A DNA stretch of 64,000 nt from assembly GCF_016082275.1 (NCBI RefSeq), contig NZ_MOWM01000010.1, positions 43,219-107,218 of the forward strand, written 5' to 3'. Shown here one piece after another: positions 1 through 10,096 of the stretch. The translations under genes were made by a program, and so were the position numbers. Position 1 is the first letter of the stretch, and the number at the start of each line of letters is the position of its first letter. The stretch comes from Variovorax sp. E3. GTDB taxonomy: Bacteria > Pseudomonadota > Gammaproteobacteria > Burkholderiales > Burkholderiaceae_C. Below the pieces are notes generated by a model. That model saw only the letters and a program-made list of their open reading frames with translations, was not told the origin of the DNA and did not search any database.

Positions 1-977
1 GAGGCGCCGTGCCGGTTAAGCAGGCGCAGCCAGCGCGCGTAGAGCACGGTGCGCTTGCTCAGGTAGTAGTCGTAGCCCAGCGTCCAGCCCAACTGCGAAC
101 GCTCGGTGTCGTCGACCTTGCGCTGCATGGCCTCGAACATCAGGTTCGATGCCGGGGTCACGTTGTAGGTGAGGCCCAGGCTCGCGAGCCTGGCCGCGGG
201 AACGCGCGGCAGGCTCGACGTGTTGCGCACGTAGTTGCCGTAGAACTGCAGCCCGATGTCGGGCAACTCGTACGCGCCGCTCAGCGCCTGGTAGGTGGAG
301 GTGGCCGGTTCGGCCACGGGCGCCGCTGCGGAGCCCGAGCGCGCGCGCTGGAACGCATAGGCGATGTAGTAAGGCTTGCGCGACCAGCCCATGCTGGCGC
401 CGTAGAAGTTGCCGCTCTGGTGGCTCGGCGCGCTCGATTCGCCCGGTGCGTAGGCCACGTCGGCGAAGAAGTCGCTGCTGGCCGGCGTGCGGTAGCGCAC
501 CATGTTGCTGGCGCGCGCCGCGAAGGGCGTGAGCCCGGGCTGCGCGTCGGTGGCGGCCACCAGGTTGATCGGCGAGAACACCGAGTTCACGCCGTACGGG
601 TCGGCCTTGAACAGCGTGTAGAACATCGGCGTGTACATGCGGCCCGCATCGATCTGCCCCCACGGCCCCGAGAGGCCGACGTAGGACTGCCGGCTGAACG
701 ACATGGCGGGCCCGGGCAGCGTGCCGTTGCCGGTGTCGGGCGCAAAGCCGCTCTCGAGCGTGAAGTGCGCGCTGAGCCCGCCCCCGAGGTCTTCGACGCC
801 GCGAAAACCCAGGCGCGAGGCGGTTTGGCCGCCGTCTTCGAGTCGCTTCGACGAGGTGATGCCCGACTTGGCGAACGCCATGTACAGGTCGACCGTGCCG
901 TAGATGCTCACGCTGCTCTGCGCCAGCGTGAGCGAGGAGGCCGCCAGCGCAAGGGCGGCGGCAACTGTCTTCTTCAT
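1..977 (-). CDS. Outer-membrane porin, Burkholderiales trimeric type (C-terminus cut by window edge)
   Basis: General-diffusion porin of the outer membrane. The protein starts with MKKTVAAALALAASSLTLAQ, a signal peptide followed by SSVSIYGTVDLYMAF, the usual first beta strand of Burkholderiales porins. It continues with family landmarks such as SRLGFRGVEDLGGGL, an SFSRQSYVGL strand and GQIDAGRMYTP. The frame stays open to base 1, so roughly the last 30-50 residues, including the terminal aromatic residue needed for assembly, lie outside the window. It is transcribed away from the Crp/Fnr regulator at 1251, with a perfect palindrome between them. Substrate cannot be read from sequence. The family call is secure. 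Confidence 0.9.
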   Translation of the reverse strand, partial: MKKTVAAALALAASSLTLAQSSVSIYGTVDLYMAFAKSGITSSKRLEDGGQTASRLGFRGVEDLGGGLSAHFTLESGFAPDTGNGTLPGPAMSFSRQSYVGLSGPWGQIDAGRMYTPMFYTLFKADPYGVNSVFSPINLVAATDAQPGLTPFAARASNMVRYRTPASSDFFADVAYAPGESSAPSHQSGNFYGASMGWSRKPYYIAYAFQRARSGSAAAPVAEPATSTYQALSGAYELPDIGLQFYGNYVRNTSSLPRVPAARLASLGLTYNVTPASNLMFEAMQRKVDDTERSQLGWTLGYDYYLSKRTVLYARWLRLLNRHGA

Positions 978-1080
978 GAGGTCTTGTCTCCGGTGGGGCT
1001 TGCCGCATGCGGATGCATGGCGGTGCCGCTTGTGTGCTTGTCGATGTCCGGTGCTTACGATAGAAACGACGGCCCCTCGA

Positions 1081-1102
1081 ATCTGTCAACGCTTTGACAG
1101 AT
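1081..1102. promoter_or_regulatory. Perfect inverted repeat, likely Crp/Fnr-type operator
   Basis: The arms ATCTGTCAA and TTGACAGAT are exact reverse complements separated by the 4-base spacer CGCT. A symmetric site with a 4-base centre is the classical geometry of Crp/Fnr-family dimers. It lies about 100 bases upstream of the porin start and just upstream of the regulator at 1251, so autoregulation and control of the porin are the natural inference. The half-site differs from canonical FNR (TTGAT) and CRP (TGTGA) half-sites. Confidence 0.65.
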
Positions 1103-1250
1103 TCATGAACATCACGGCAGGGAGAACCCGCTGACCCGATCGACCCCCTCCACCCCACGAAACGCCGAGGAGAGCGCTGCGCTGCTCGAGCGCGCGCTGC
1201 GCTGGAACGAGCTGTTCTCGCGCTGGCCCGACGCGCGCCGCGCCGACCTC

Positions 1251-1877
1251 ATGAAGTCGGCGCGCCTGGAGCGCTACGGCCGGCGCACGCAGGTGCTGGC
1301 GCATGACCGCCACCGGCGCGAACTGCTGGTGGTGGTGTCGGGCTGCCTGGAAATCAGCAGCATGAGCAGCCACGGGCGCAAGTACGTCAACGCATTGCTC
1401 GGGCCGGGGCAGGTGGCGCCGCTGGTGCGCCTGCTGGAAGACGTGCCGCTGCCCTACGACTACCACGCGCACGAAGACTCGGTGATCGTCCACCTGCCCT
1501 GCGACGCCGTGATCGCGGTGCTCGATGCCGAGCCCGTGCTGTGGCGCGACGTGGCCAAGCTGGGCCTGCAGCGCCAGCGCCTGAGCATCGTGCTGCTGCA
1601 GAACCAGATGCTCAACTCGATCCACGGGCGCGTGGCCGCCACGTTGATGAGCCTGGTCCACTTCTACAGCGGGCAGAGCCAGCCGACGCCGGAGGGCGAC
1701 GGCTTGCCGCTGGTGCGCCTCTCGCAGAACGACCTGGCGGCCATGCTGGGGCTGTCGCGCCAGACCATCAACAAGGAACTGGGGCGCCTGGTGGACGAAG
1801 GCGCCATCGACATGCGCTACAAGCGCATTCGCATCGTCGATGCCCAGCGGCTGGCGCGCATTGCGGCGGGCACCTGA
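1251..1877 (+). CDS. Crp/Fnr-family transcriptional regulator
   Basis: Cytoplasmic DNA-binding regulator: an N-terminal cyclic-nucleotide-binding-like beta-roll (GRRTQVLAHD through VIAVLDAE), a long dimerization helix (about 100-125), and a C-terminal winged helix with recognition region NDLAAMLGLSRQTINKELGR. From ATG 1251 it is 208 aa, short at the N-terminus. The frame is open back to 1098, and a CTG at 1131 lies six bases after GGAG. That start would add 40 residues, including helix ESAALLERALRWNELFSRWP, and give the normal length of about 248. The true start may therefore be a non-AUG codon. No FNR-type cysteine cluster is visible in the part read. The palindrome at 1081-1102 is its probable operator. 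Confidence 0.85.
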   Translation: MKSARLERYGRRTQVLAHDRHRRELLVVVSGCLEISSMSSHGRKYVNALLGPGQVAPLVRLLEDVPLPYDYHAHEDSVIVHLPCDAVIAVLDAEPVLWRDVAKLGLQRQRLSIVLLQNQMLNSIHGRVAATLMSLVHFYSGQSQPTPEGDGLPLVRLSQNDLAAMLGLSRQTINKELGRLVDEGAIDMRYKRIRIVDAQRLARIAAGT

Positions 1878-2144
1878 GCCGCCTCAGGGCCAATACAGGC
1901 TCGGGCGCTGTGAACAACGACGTGCCGGTGCCATGCCTTCCCTATGGCGAAAGGCAAGGGTGTTACGGTTGGCAACTTGTCTCTGGCCCGCCTCTGGCTC
2001 AGGTACGCTGCGCTTCCTGACGTCGGCGTTGGCGCTCAGCAAGACAGAATGCGCACCTGATCGCTGAACTTGTGCTGCGAATCTTGGTCTTCCCCTGCAC
2101 ATTCAAGCCCGCCTGACTCGCCAGAACCTATATTCCGCTCCCTC

Positions 2145-3391
2145 ATGCCCATGCAATTCAAGACTTCTTCCGTCCTTCCTCTCGCCTTCGCAATCGCCAC
2201 GAGCGCCCTGGTTCCCGCTTCAGTGGCTTTCGCGGCCGGGCATGCCGCCAAGCCTGCAGCCCACAAGAAGGCCGCCGCTGCCGCGCCCGCCGCGGCGCCC
2301 CTGGCCGGGGAATCCGCCGTTGCTGGCGGCGCGCCTGCGCTGGCCGCCAAGGCGTGGTTGTTGATGGACTTCGAATCGGGCGAGGTGCTGGCCTCGGCCA
2401 ACCCCGACGAAGCGCTGCCGCCGGCGCGCTGACCAAGATGATGACCAGCTTCCTGGTCGAGCAGGCGCTGCGCTCGGGCAAGCTCAAGAAGGACGAGCTC
2501 GTTTCGGTCAGCGAGAACGCCTGGTGCCGCGGCTCGAGCACCGAGTCGTGCATGTACCTGCCGCTGAACAGCCAGGCCACGGTGATCGACATCCTGCGCG
2601 GCATCATCGTGCAGTCGGGCAACGATGCGTCCAAGGCCATCGCCGAGCACATGGCGGGCTCCGAGCAGGGCTTTGCCAAGCTCATGAATGCCGAAGCCCA
2701 GCGCCTGGGCATGACGCACACGAATTTCGTGAACGCCACGGGCCTGCCCGATCCCGCGCACAAGTCGTCCGCGCGCGACCTGGCCATTCTGGCGCGCGCG
2801 ATCATCCGCGACAGCTCCGACTACTACCCCATCTACGCGGAGCGTGAGTTCAAGTACAACGGAATCAAGCAGGGCAATCGCAACGCCTTGCTCTACACCG
2901 ACCCCACGGTCGACGGCCTGAAGACTGGCCACACGCAGGACGCGGGCTTCTGCCTCGTGACTTCGTCCAAGCGCAACGGCATGCGCCTGATCACGGTGAT
3001 TCTCAACACCAACAGCGCGCAGGCCCGTGCCGACCAGACCCGCACGCTGCTCGGTTGGGGGTACGCCAACTTCGAGCAGGCGACCCCCGTTCAGCCCAAC
3101 GCGGTCGTCACGACGACCAAGATCCGCTTCGGCAGGGCGGACACGGTTGCCGCGGGCCTGGCAACGCCCTGGACGGTGACGGTGCCGCGCGGCCAGAAGG
3201 TGACCACCACTGCGCAGATCAAGCCGGACCTGGAAGCGCCCGTGACCAAGGGCACGGTGATCGGCAAGGTCGTGGCGGAGTCGAACGGCAAGCCCGTGGG
3301 CGAGGCACCGCTGGTGGCGCAGGCCGACGTGGAGCGCGCGGGCTTCATGCTGCGCACGTGGCAGCGCGCGGCCGGCTTGTTCGGCAAGTAA
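2145..3391 (+). CDS. D-alanyl-D-alanine carboxypeptidase, PBP5/6 type (single-base deletion at the active site)
   Basis: Periplasmic serine carboxypeptidase that trims the peptidoglycan pentapeptide. An export signal (about 1-32) and an Ala/Lys/Pro-rich stretch precede the S11 peptidase domain. The SxN motif (QSGND, about 157) and KTG motif (DGLKTGHT, about 262) are intact, followed by the PBP5-type C-terminal domain and a C-terminal amphipathic segment (MLRTWQRAAGLF). The SxxK motif, normally ASLTK, is broken. The first 95 codons read to ALPPAR then stop, and LTKMMTSFLVEQ continues in the next frame. Restoring one base at 2426/2427 gives ALPPASLTKMMT exactly, so one nucleotide of the catalytic-serine codon is missing. 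An assembly error is likelier than a dead gene, because everything downstream is well conserved. Intact length would be 415 aa. Confidence 0.88.
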
Positions 3392-3456
3392 GGCTTCGCA
3401 GGGCGGAGCAGGGTGCGCCCGCGCCCTGCCTGTGCCTCGATTGCGTCGCCTGACTC

Positions 3457-4496
<1,040 letters not shown>

Positions 4497-5327
4497 TCAG
4501 CGGCCCCGGAACACGGGCTCGCGCTTTTCCACGAAGGCGCGGCTGGCTTCCCGGTGGTCTTCGGTCTGGCCGCAGTGCACGTGGTGCGTGGCCTCGAGGT
4601 CGAGGCAATCGTCGACGTCGCCGGCCATCGCGCGGTTCAGGTTTTCCTTCATGTAGCGGTAGGCCACGGTCGGGCCGCTCGCCAGGCTGCGCGCGATCTG
4701 CGTGGTGCGTTCGGCCAGCTCCTGCGGTGCGCAGACCCAGTTCGCCAGGCCCAGCTTCAGCGCTTCCTCGGCGCTCACGCGGGGCGACAGCAGATAGAGC
4801 TCACGCGCCTTGGCCGCGCCGATGAGCTGCGTCATGAAGTAGGTGCCGCCGTAGTCGCCCGAGAAGCCCACGCGCGCGAAGGCCGTGGTCATGATCGCGG
4901 TGCTGGCCATGATGCGCAGGTCGCAGGCCAGTGCCAACGACAGGCCCGCCCCGGCGGCGGGGCCGGGCAGGGCCGCGATCGTCGGCTTGGGCATCTTGAA
5001 CAGCCTGCCGGCCGTGCCGCGCTGGTTGGCCCGCTGGCGGTGGATCGCCTGGTCGATGGTCAGGGCGCCGACCGTGCCGTCGCCGGCCGCCGCCATGCCC
5101 TTGACGTCGCCGCCGGCGCAGAAGCCTTGGCCCGCGCCGGTCAGCACGATGCAGCGCACCCGCGTGTCGAGTTCGGCCGCGGCCAGCTGCGCCTCCAGCG
5201 CCTGGTTCATCGCGAGCGACATCGCGTTGCGCGCATCGGGCCGGTTCAAGGTCAGCGTGAGAACGCCTGCGTCGAGCGAGGCGAGGAGGTGGGGCGTGCC
5301 GGTGTCGATGTCGATGGATTGCGTCAT
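4497..5327 (-). CDS. Enoyl-CoA hydratase/isomerase (crotonase) family protein
   Basis: Crotonase-fold enzyme of 276 aa acting on acyl-CoA thioesters. Visible landmarks are the oxyanion-hole segment GAGQGFCAGGDVKGMA, the second backbone site AALPGPAAGAGLSLALACDLRIM, and FARVGFSGDYGGTYFMTQLIG. At the second catalytic position the sequence is GFSGDYGG, with Asp where hydratases often have Glu, so hydration is not guaranteed and an isomerase or hydrolase role is possible. ATG at 5327 is chosen because the crotonase alignment begins directly after MTQSIDIDTGTPHLLASLDAGV. It lies 53 bases from the unknown gene at 5381 on the same strand, suggesting co-transcription. Confidence 0.88.
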   Translation of the reverse strand: MTQSIDIDTGTPHLLASLDAGVLTLTLNRPDARNAMSLAMNQALEAQLAAAELDTRVRCIVLTGAGQGFCAGGDVKGMAAAGDGTVGALTIDQAIHRQRANQRGTAGRLFKMPKPTIAALPGPAAGAGLSLALACDLRIMASTAIMTTAFARVGFSGDYGGTYFMTQLIGAAKARELYLLSPRVSAEEALKLGLANWVCAPQELAERTTQIARSLASGPTVAYRYMKENLNRAMAGDVDDCLDLEATHHVHCGQTEDHREASRAFVEKREPVFRGR

Positions 5328-5380
5328 GAAGAGGCTTGTCTCGTGAAGGAAATCGTGGGCGGCTGTTGCCGCCGGCTCGG

Positions 5381-6331
5381 TCAGGCCAGGCCCAGCTCGC
5401 GGGCCTCGGCCTCGTAGCGGGGGTACGAGGCCTTCATCGTCGCGCCGTTCAGGATCATCTCGGCCACCAACGTGCGCGACGGCATCTCGTAGACCTTGGT
5501 GCGTATCCACACGGACTCGGTGCGCGCGCTCTCGCTCAACGCGATGATCTCGCGCTCGAGTTCGTAGTCGGCGTCGACGAACAGCGGGCCCTTCACCAGC
5601 CGGATCTCCTGCCCGGCGAAAAGGCCCACCGCGGGCGTGCGCCCGCCGAGCTGGGCCTCGGCGCTGGTGGAGCCCAGCAGCACGCTGATCATCTCGGTCG
5701 GGATGATGGCGCGCCCCCACGGCGAGCGCTTGCCGCCTTCGGGCGTATACCAGTCGCACGGCTCGGTAATGACCGCGAGCTTGTCGGCCAGCGTGAACGG
5801 GTAGTGGTCGCCCATGTGCTGGTCGAAGCCCATGCGGATCTTCTCGACGACCGCGCCGCGCTGGCCCACCTTGAGGTCGCGGTTGATCACCAGCCCGTTG
5901 GGTGCCCGGAGCTTGGCGATGCGCTGCTGGAGCTCGTGCGGATGCGAGGCCGCATCGCCCACCGAGGCCGTGCCTTGCAGCACCGGCGTGCCGTCGGCCT
6001 TCTCGGCGCGCAGGCGCACGAAGCTGGCGCCCGGTGCGGGCCGCTCGACGAAGGCGCGCACGGACTCACCCTCGACCACCATGTTCTGGTAGTGCGCGCT
6101 GATGCAGCCGGACTCGAACCAGGCCTGCCCGAACACCTGGAACAGCAGGGGATCGAACTGGCTGAAATGCGTCGGCCCTTCGATCGGCCCCGCCCGCAGG
6201 CCCAGCCCCTCGGCCATGGCGTCGTCGTGAATGGACTTGTGGCCGTCGTACTTCTGCTGGGCCAGCATCTGGCGCGGCTGGCGCAGCGGGCCGCAAAGCT
6301 CGAGCGAGGTTGTGGGGAAGGGCGAAGTCAT
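5381..6331 (-). CDS. Conserved protein of unknown function, possibly hotdog-fold acyl-CoA related
   Basis: Predicted soluble cytoplasmic protein of 316 aa starting MTSPFPTTSLELCGPLRQPR. No catalytic motif is recognised with confidence. Features such as HFSQFDPLLFQVFGQAW, GTASVGDAASHP and the paired halves of similar length would fit a double-hotdog thioesterase or dehydratase-like fold, but this is a guess from texture and position. It lies directly upstream of the enoyl-CoA hydratase on the same strand and next to a nitronate monooxygenase, which suggests a role in acyl-CoA or aromatic/aliphatic acid catabolism. The GntR regulator at 6543 is divergent and separated by about 210 bases. Confidence 0.6.
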   Translation of the reverse strand: MTSPFPTTSLELCGPLRQPRQMLAQQKYDGHKSIHDDAMAEGLGLRAGPIEGPTHFSQFDPLLFQVFGQAWFESGCISAHYQNMVVEGESVRAFVERPAPGASFVRLRAEKADGTPVLQGTASVGDAASHPHELQQRIAKLRAPNGLVINRDLKVGQRGAVVEKIRMGFDQHMGDHYPFTLADKLAVITEPCDWYTPEGGKRSPWGRAIIPTEMISVLLGSTSAEAQLGGRTPAVGLFAGQEIRLVKGPLFVDADYELEREIIALSESARTESVWIRTKVYEMPSRTLVAEMILNGATMKASYPRYEAEARELGLA

Positions 6332-6509
6332 GGAGGGATTGCAACTGCCGTGAAGCCCGGGCGGGCGATGCAGCGATGGTGCCAAAGCTCGGCGGCGGCG
6401 GTTGTCGCCAACGTCACAGGGGCCCGGAGAGGGGTTGGCCGGCCGCGCGATTGCGTCATGCCACTCGAGATGCGATGCGCGGTCGAGGTCCGAGGCGCAG
6501 CAATCCGGG

Positions 6510-6523
6510 CAGAGTATATTCAA
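6510..6523. promoter_or_regulatory. Degenerate copy of the GntR operator in front of the regulator gene
   Basis: CAGAGTATATTCAA matches the perfect 14-base palindrome at 7330-7343 at 11 of 14 positions and keeps its right half (TATATTCAA). It lies about 20 bases before the regulator's ATG, as expected for autoregulation. Confidence 0.45.
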
Positions 6524-6542
6524 CCGCCTCCACCGCGCCCCG

Positions 6543-7298
6543 ATGCCTTCCTCCATGCCCAAGTCGCCTTCGATGCCCAGCCGTCCGTCCAAACGTCCCG
6601 CAGCGGCTGCCGTCGCGCAGGATGCCTCGGTGTTCGTCCTGGATGACTGGCAAGGCGCGCGCGGCGACACCCTCGCCGACCAGGCCTATCAGAAGCTGCG
6701 CCACGCCCTGATGACCGGCGCGCTGCTGCCCGAACAGGTGCTGACGGTGCGCGGGGTGGCCGAAGACTTCGGCGTGAGCCTGACGCCGGTGCGCGAGGCG
6801 GTGCAACGGCTGGTGGTGGAGCATGGGCTGGAGGTGGTCAATGGCCGCACCATCCGCGTCCCCCGGTTGGGTGTCGAGACCTACCGCGAGATCCTCAAGA
6901 TCCGGATGGAGCTCGAATGCCTGGCCGCCAAGGAGGCTGCACCGCGAATCTCCCATGATGAGATCGAACGGCTCGAGGCTGTGATGCAGGCGCACCTTGT
7001 CGCGATCCAGGCCGGCGACGCGCACCAGACGCTGATGCGAAATTCGGATTTTCACCTCTCAATATATCGAGCGTCGGGCCAGCCTATCTTGATCCGCATC
7101 ATCGAAAGCCTGTGGCTGCGCGTCGGCCCCACGCTCAACCTGCTGTTTCCCCAGTACTGCGGCAGCCTGACCGGGCACGAGACTCATCTGGTCGCCATGG
7201 ACGCGCTGCGGCGGCGCGACGGCGACGCCCTCGGGCAGGCCATGCGCGACGACCTGGCGCACGGCTCCCGCTTCCTGATTCGCCTGCTCAAACCCTGA
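6543..7298 (+). CDS. GntR-family (FadR/FCD subgroup) transcriptional regulator
   Basis: Cytoplasmic repressor of 251 aa. The N-terminal winged helix spans about residues 38-105 (LADQAYQKLRHALMTGALLPEQVLTVRGVAEDFGVSLTPVREAVQRL), and the C-terminal FCD ligand-binding helical domain carries the usual metal/ligand positions (RNSDFHLSIYRAS and GHETHLVAMDAL histidines). ATG 6543 is preferred over the upstream in-frame start because the leader before it is low-complexity and the operator-like site sits at 6510-6523. It lies directly before the importer operon, with a perfect palindrome at 7330-7343 between them, so it very likely represses that operon. The ligand is probably the imported acid. Confidence 0.9.
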   Translation: MPSSMPKSPSMPSRPSKRPAAAAVAQDASVFVLDDWQGARGDTLADQAYQKLRHALMTGALLPEQVLTVRGVAEDFGVSLTPVREAVQRLVVEHGLEVVNGRTIRVPRLGVETYREILKIRMELECLAAKEAAPRISHDEIERLEAVMQAHLVAIQAGDAHQTLMRNSDFHLSIYRASGQPILIRIIESLWLRVGPTLNLLFPQYCGSLTGHETHLVAMDALRRRDGDALGQAMRDDLAHGSRFLIRLLKP

Positions 7299-7329
7299 GA
7301 TTCGCCCCATGGGCGGGTTTTGGAGCATT

Positions 7330-7343
7330 TTGAATATATTCAA
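7330..7343. promoter_or_regulatory. Perfect 14-base palindrome, likely GntR operator of the importer operon
   Basis: TTGAATATATTCAA is an exact palindrome in the 119-base gap between the GntR gene and the receptor gene. It has a partial copy in front of the GntR gene itself. AT-rich symmetric sites of this size are typical for FadR-type repressors. Confidence 0.65.
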
Positions 7344-7417
7344 GCGCTTCTAAACTGCGGCCAGACCCGCCAGGCGGTGGGTTCCGTTCTTCCTTCGTCT
7401 CAGGAAAGGCCGTGCCC

Positions 7418-8460
7418 ATGAAGCTGAATCTCTCTCGCCGCGAGTTCCATCTGACCGCCGCCCACATGCTGCTGGCGTCCTCCGCCGGCGGCGCCTTGCT
7501 GGGCAGCGCCGGCCCCGCGTTCGCGCAGTCGCGCTCGGTGAAGCTCGGCACCTTCGGGGCCATCGATGCGCAGAACTACATCCGCGCGAAGAACCTGACG
7601 CCCAGGACATTCGGGCAGGGCGTCAGCAGCGACTTCGTGACGGTGCGCGCGGGCTCCGAGGTGATCTCGGCCATGGCCGGCGGCAGCCTGGACATGTGCA
7701 ACATCGGCTCCAGCCCGATGATGGTGGCTACGCCAACGGGCTCAAGGCCTCGATGGTGTACGTCTACAAGAACATCGTGGACAGCGAATGCCTGGTGGTG
7801 CAGGGCAACTCGGGCATCACGAGCGTGGCCGGCCTGAAGGGCAAGAAGATCGGCCTGCCGTTCAACACCTCGGTGCACTTCGCGGCCGTGGCCGCGCTCA
7901 AGTTCGCGGGCCTGGGCCTGGGCGACGTGCAGCTCATCAACATGCGCGCCGACCAGATCGTCTCCGCCTGGCAGCGCCGCGACATCGACGCGAGCTACAT
8001 CTGGGTGCCCGTGCTGCCGCGCCTGACCGACGACGGCGGCAAGATCATCTTCAAGACCGGCGACCTGAATCGCCAGAGCCTGCTGATCTTCGACGGCCTG
8101 CTGGTGCGCGACGAGTTCAAGCAGAAGTCGCCGGACCTGGTGCTGGCGTTTCTCAAGGACTACGAGCGCATCGCGCGCGGCTTCAAGGAAGACCCGAAGG
8201 ACGTGGTCGAGACCATGACAAGGTTCCTGAATGTCGATGAAGCGACGGTGATGCGCTCGCTCAACACCTTCTACCCCGTGCCCGCCAGCGAACAGGCCAG
8301 CAGCCGGTGGATGGGCAAGCCCGGCGAGAAAGACACGGGCGTGCTCAAGACGTTGCAGACCCAGGCGCAGTTTCTGTTCGAGTCGGGCCAGATCACCGCC
8401 ATGCCCAAGGACATGGGCGGGCTGGTCGACTCGAGCTTCGTCGCCAAGATGGCGGCCTGA
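7418..8460 (+). CDS. ABC transporter substrate-binding protein, taurine/nitrate/sulfonate type (frameshifted)
   Basis: Periplasmic receptor of a TauA/SsuA-like importer, 347 aa after repair. The N-terminus MKLNLSRREFHLTAAHMLLA contains a twin-arginine motif (SRREFHL), so the protein may be exported folded by Tat. The body shows the type-2 periplasmic binding fold: KLGTFGAIDAQNY, GLKGKKIGLPFNTSVHFAAVAALK, and DASYIWVPVLPRL. A base is missing at 7726-7727: the first frame ends its similarity at GSSPMMV and the second continues YANGLKASMVYVYKN. Adding one G gives MMVGYANGLKA. An in-frame GTG at 7412 is an alternative start. It is first in a four-gene operon with ATPase, permease and a PLP enzyme. 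Confidence 0.87.
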
Positions 8461-8464
8461 CGCG

Positions 8465-9280
8465 ATGCCGCCGGCAGAACGCGCCAGCGACGCACCCAAG
8501 GTCCGCTTCGAGCAGGTGAGCAAGCGTTTCGGCCAGGGCGCCGATGCCGTGCAGGCCCTGGAGCCGATCACGCTCGACATCGCCGAAGGCGATTTCACCT
8601 GCCTGCTCGGCCCTTCGGGCTGCGGCAAGAGCACCTTGCTCAACATTCTTGCGGGCTTCGAGCAGCCGACGAGCGGCCGGGTGCTGATGGACGGCCTGCC
8701 CGTGCGCGGCCCCGATCCGCGGCGCGGCGTGGTGTTCCAGCAGGGCGCGCTGTTCACCTGGATGAGCGTGCGCGACAACGTGGCGTTCGGGCCGCTGGCC
8801 ACCGGCAAGCCCGCGGCCGAGGCCGAGCGTATCGCGGCGCGCTACCTCGAGATGGTCGGGCTCTCGGGCTTTGCCAAGCGGTATCCGTATGAGCTGTCGG
8901 GCGGCATGCAGCAGCGCGTGGGGATTGCACGCGCGCTGGCCAACGACCCCGAGATTTTGCTGATGGACGAGCCCTTTGCCGCACTCGACGCGCAGACGCG
9001 CGAACTGCTGCAAGAAGAAATCAAGCGCATCTGGCAGGAGACCCGCAAGACGGTGCTGTGGATCACGCACAGCATCGACGAAGCGCTCTTCCTGGCCACC
9101 GACGTGGTCGTGATGTCGGCGCGGCCCGGGCGCGTCAAGGCGAACTTCCGGCCCCAGTTCGCACAGAGCGCCGACCCGGCCGTGGTCACGAGCGCCGAGT
9201 TCGCGCGCATGAAGGCCGAGATCTTCGGCCTGTTGCGCCAAGAGGCGCTGACGGCGCAGCGCCAGGAGAGCGAACGATGA
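8465..9280 (+). CDS. ABC transporter ATP-binding protein, TauB/SsuB type
   Basis: Cytoplasmic ATPase of the importer, 271 aa. Walker A is GPSGCGKST (about 56), the Q-loop follows (GVVFQQGALFTWM), the signature is LSGGMQQRVGIARAL (about 143), Walker B is ILLMDEPFAALD, and the H-loop is WITHSIDEAL. It starts 4 bases after the receptor stop and overlaps the permease by the four bases ATGA at 9277-9280, so the subunits are translationally coupled. Confidence 0.94.
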   Translation: MPPAERASDAPKVRFEQVSKRFGQGADAVQALEPITLDIAEGDFTCLLGPSGCGKSTLLNILAGFEQPTSGRVLMDGLPVRGPDPRRGVVFQQGALFTWMSVRDNVAFGPLATGKPAAEAERIAARYLEMVGLSGFAKRYPYELSGGMQQRVGIARALANDPEILLMDEPFAALDAQTRELLQEEIKRIWQETRKTVLWITHSIDEALFLATDVVVMSARPGRVKANFRPQFAQSADPAVVTSAEFARMKAEIFGLLRQEALTAQRQESER

Positions 9281-10089
9281 ACGCGTCGGCCTATGCGCCG
9301 GGCGCCAAGGGGCGCTCGCGCTGGATCAACCTGGGCTCCTTCGCCGTGCTGCTGGCGCTGTGGTTCCTGATCACCACGCCGCTCGTGGGCGACAAGCCGC
9401 TGGTCGCGCCGCTGTTCCTGCCGTCGCCGGTGTCCGTCTGGCAGACCTTCCTGCAGCTCATGCAGAACGGCTACCAGGGCAAGACGCTGGCGCATCACCT
9501 GGGCATCAGCCTGTTTCGGTTCGGGCTGGCATTCGTGCTCACCGTGGTGGTGGCCGTGCCGCTGGGCCTGTGGATGGGCATGAACGAGACGGTCAAGGCC
9601 GTGCTCGATCCGCCGATCGAGATCTCGCGGCCCATGCCCAAGCTCGCGCTGCTGCCGTTGCTGATCATCTGGTTCGGCATCGGGGAGGTCGCCAAGATCG
9701 TGATCATCGTGCTGGCGCTGTTCCCGATTCTGTCGATCAGCGCGATGCAGGCGGTGCGCGGCGTGGGGCGGCGCAAGGTGCAGGCCGCGATGGCGCTGGG
9801 GGCCTCGCGCACGATGATCTTCCGGCGGGTGATCTTCCCCGCGAGCCTGCCGGGCATCTTCACCAGCATCCGCGTGAGCATCGGCATCGGCGTCACGATG
9901 CTCGTGGGCGCCGAGATGATCGCCACCAACGCGGGCATCGCCTACATGGCGATGTCGGCGTCGGATTTCTTGCTCACCAATGTCGTGATCGTCGGCGCGC
10001 TGATCATGGCGGTGCTGGGCTATGCGCTCGACCTGCTGGCGCGCGCACTCGAAAACAAGGTCGTCCACTGGGGCGGCAAGGAAGGATGA
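9277..10089 (+). CDS. ABC transporter permease, TauC/SsuC type
   Basis: Inner-membrane subunit of 270 aa with about six hydrophobic segments. The first is FAVLLALWFLI. The cytoplasmic EAA-type coupling loop reads AAMALGASRTMIFRRVIFPASLPGI, the characteristic GA motif that docks on the ATPase. Start ATG overlaps the ATPase stop by four bases. It is followed 7 bases later by the PLP-dependent enzyme, implying that the imported compound or a product is an amino compound cleaved by that enzyme. Confidence 0.93.
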   Translation: MNASAYAPGAKGRSRWINLGSFAVLLALWFLITTPLVGDKPLVAPLFLPSPVSVWQTFLQLMQNGYQGKTLAHHLGISLFRFGLAFVLTVVVAVPLGLWMGMNETVKAVLDPPIEISRPMPKLALLPLLIIWFGIGEVAKIVIIVLALFPILSISAMQAVRGVGRRKVQAAMALGASRTMIFRRVIFPASLPGIFTSIRVSIGIGVTMLVGAEMIATNAGIAYMAMSASDFLLTNVVIVGALIMAVLGYALDLLARALENKVVHWGGKEG

Positions 10090-10096
10090 GCCCATC

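Noticed and set aside
9..1097. 362-codon plus-strand frame over the porin
   Set aside because: Antisense shadow of the porin, whose own frame starts with a signal peptide and first beta strand at 977.
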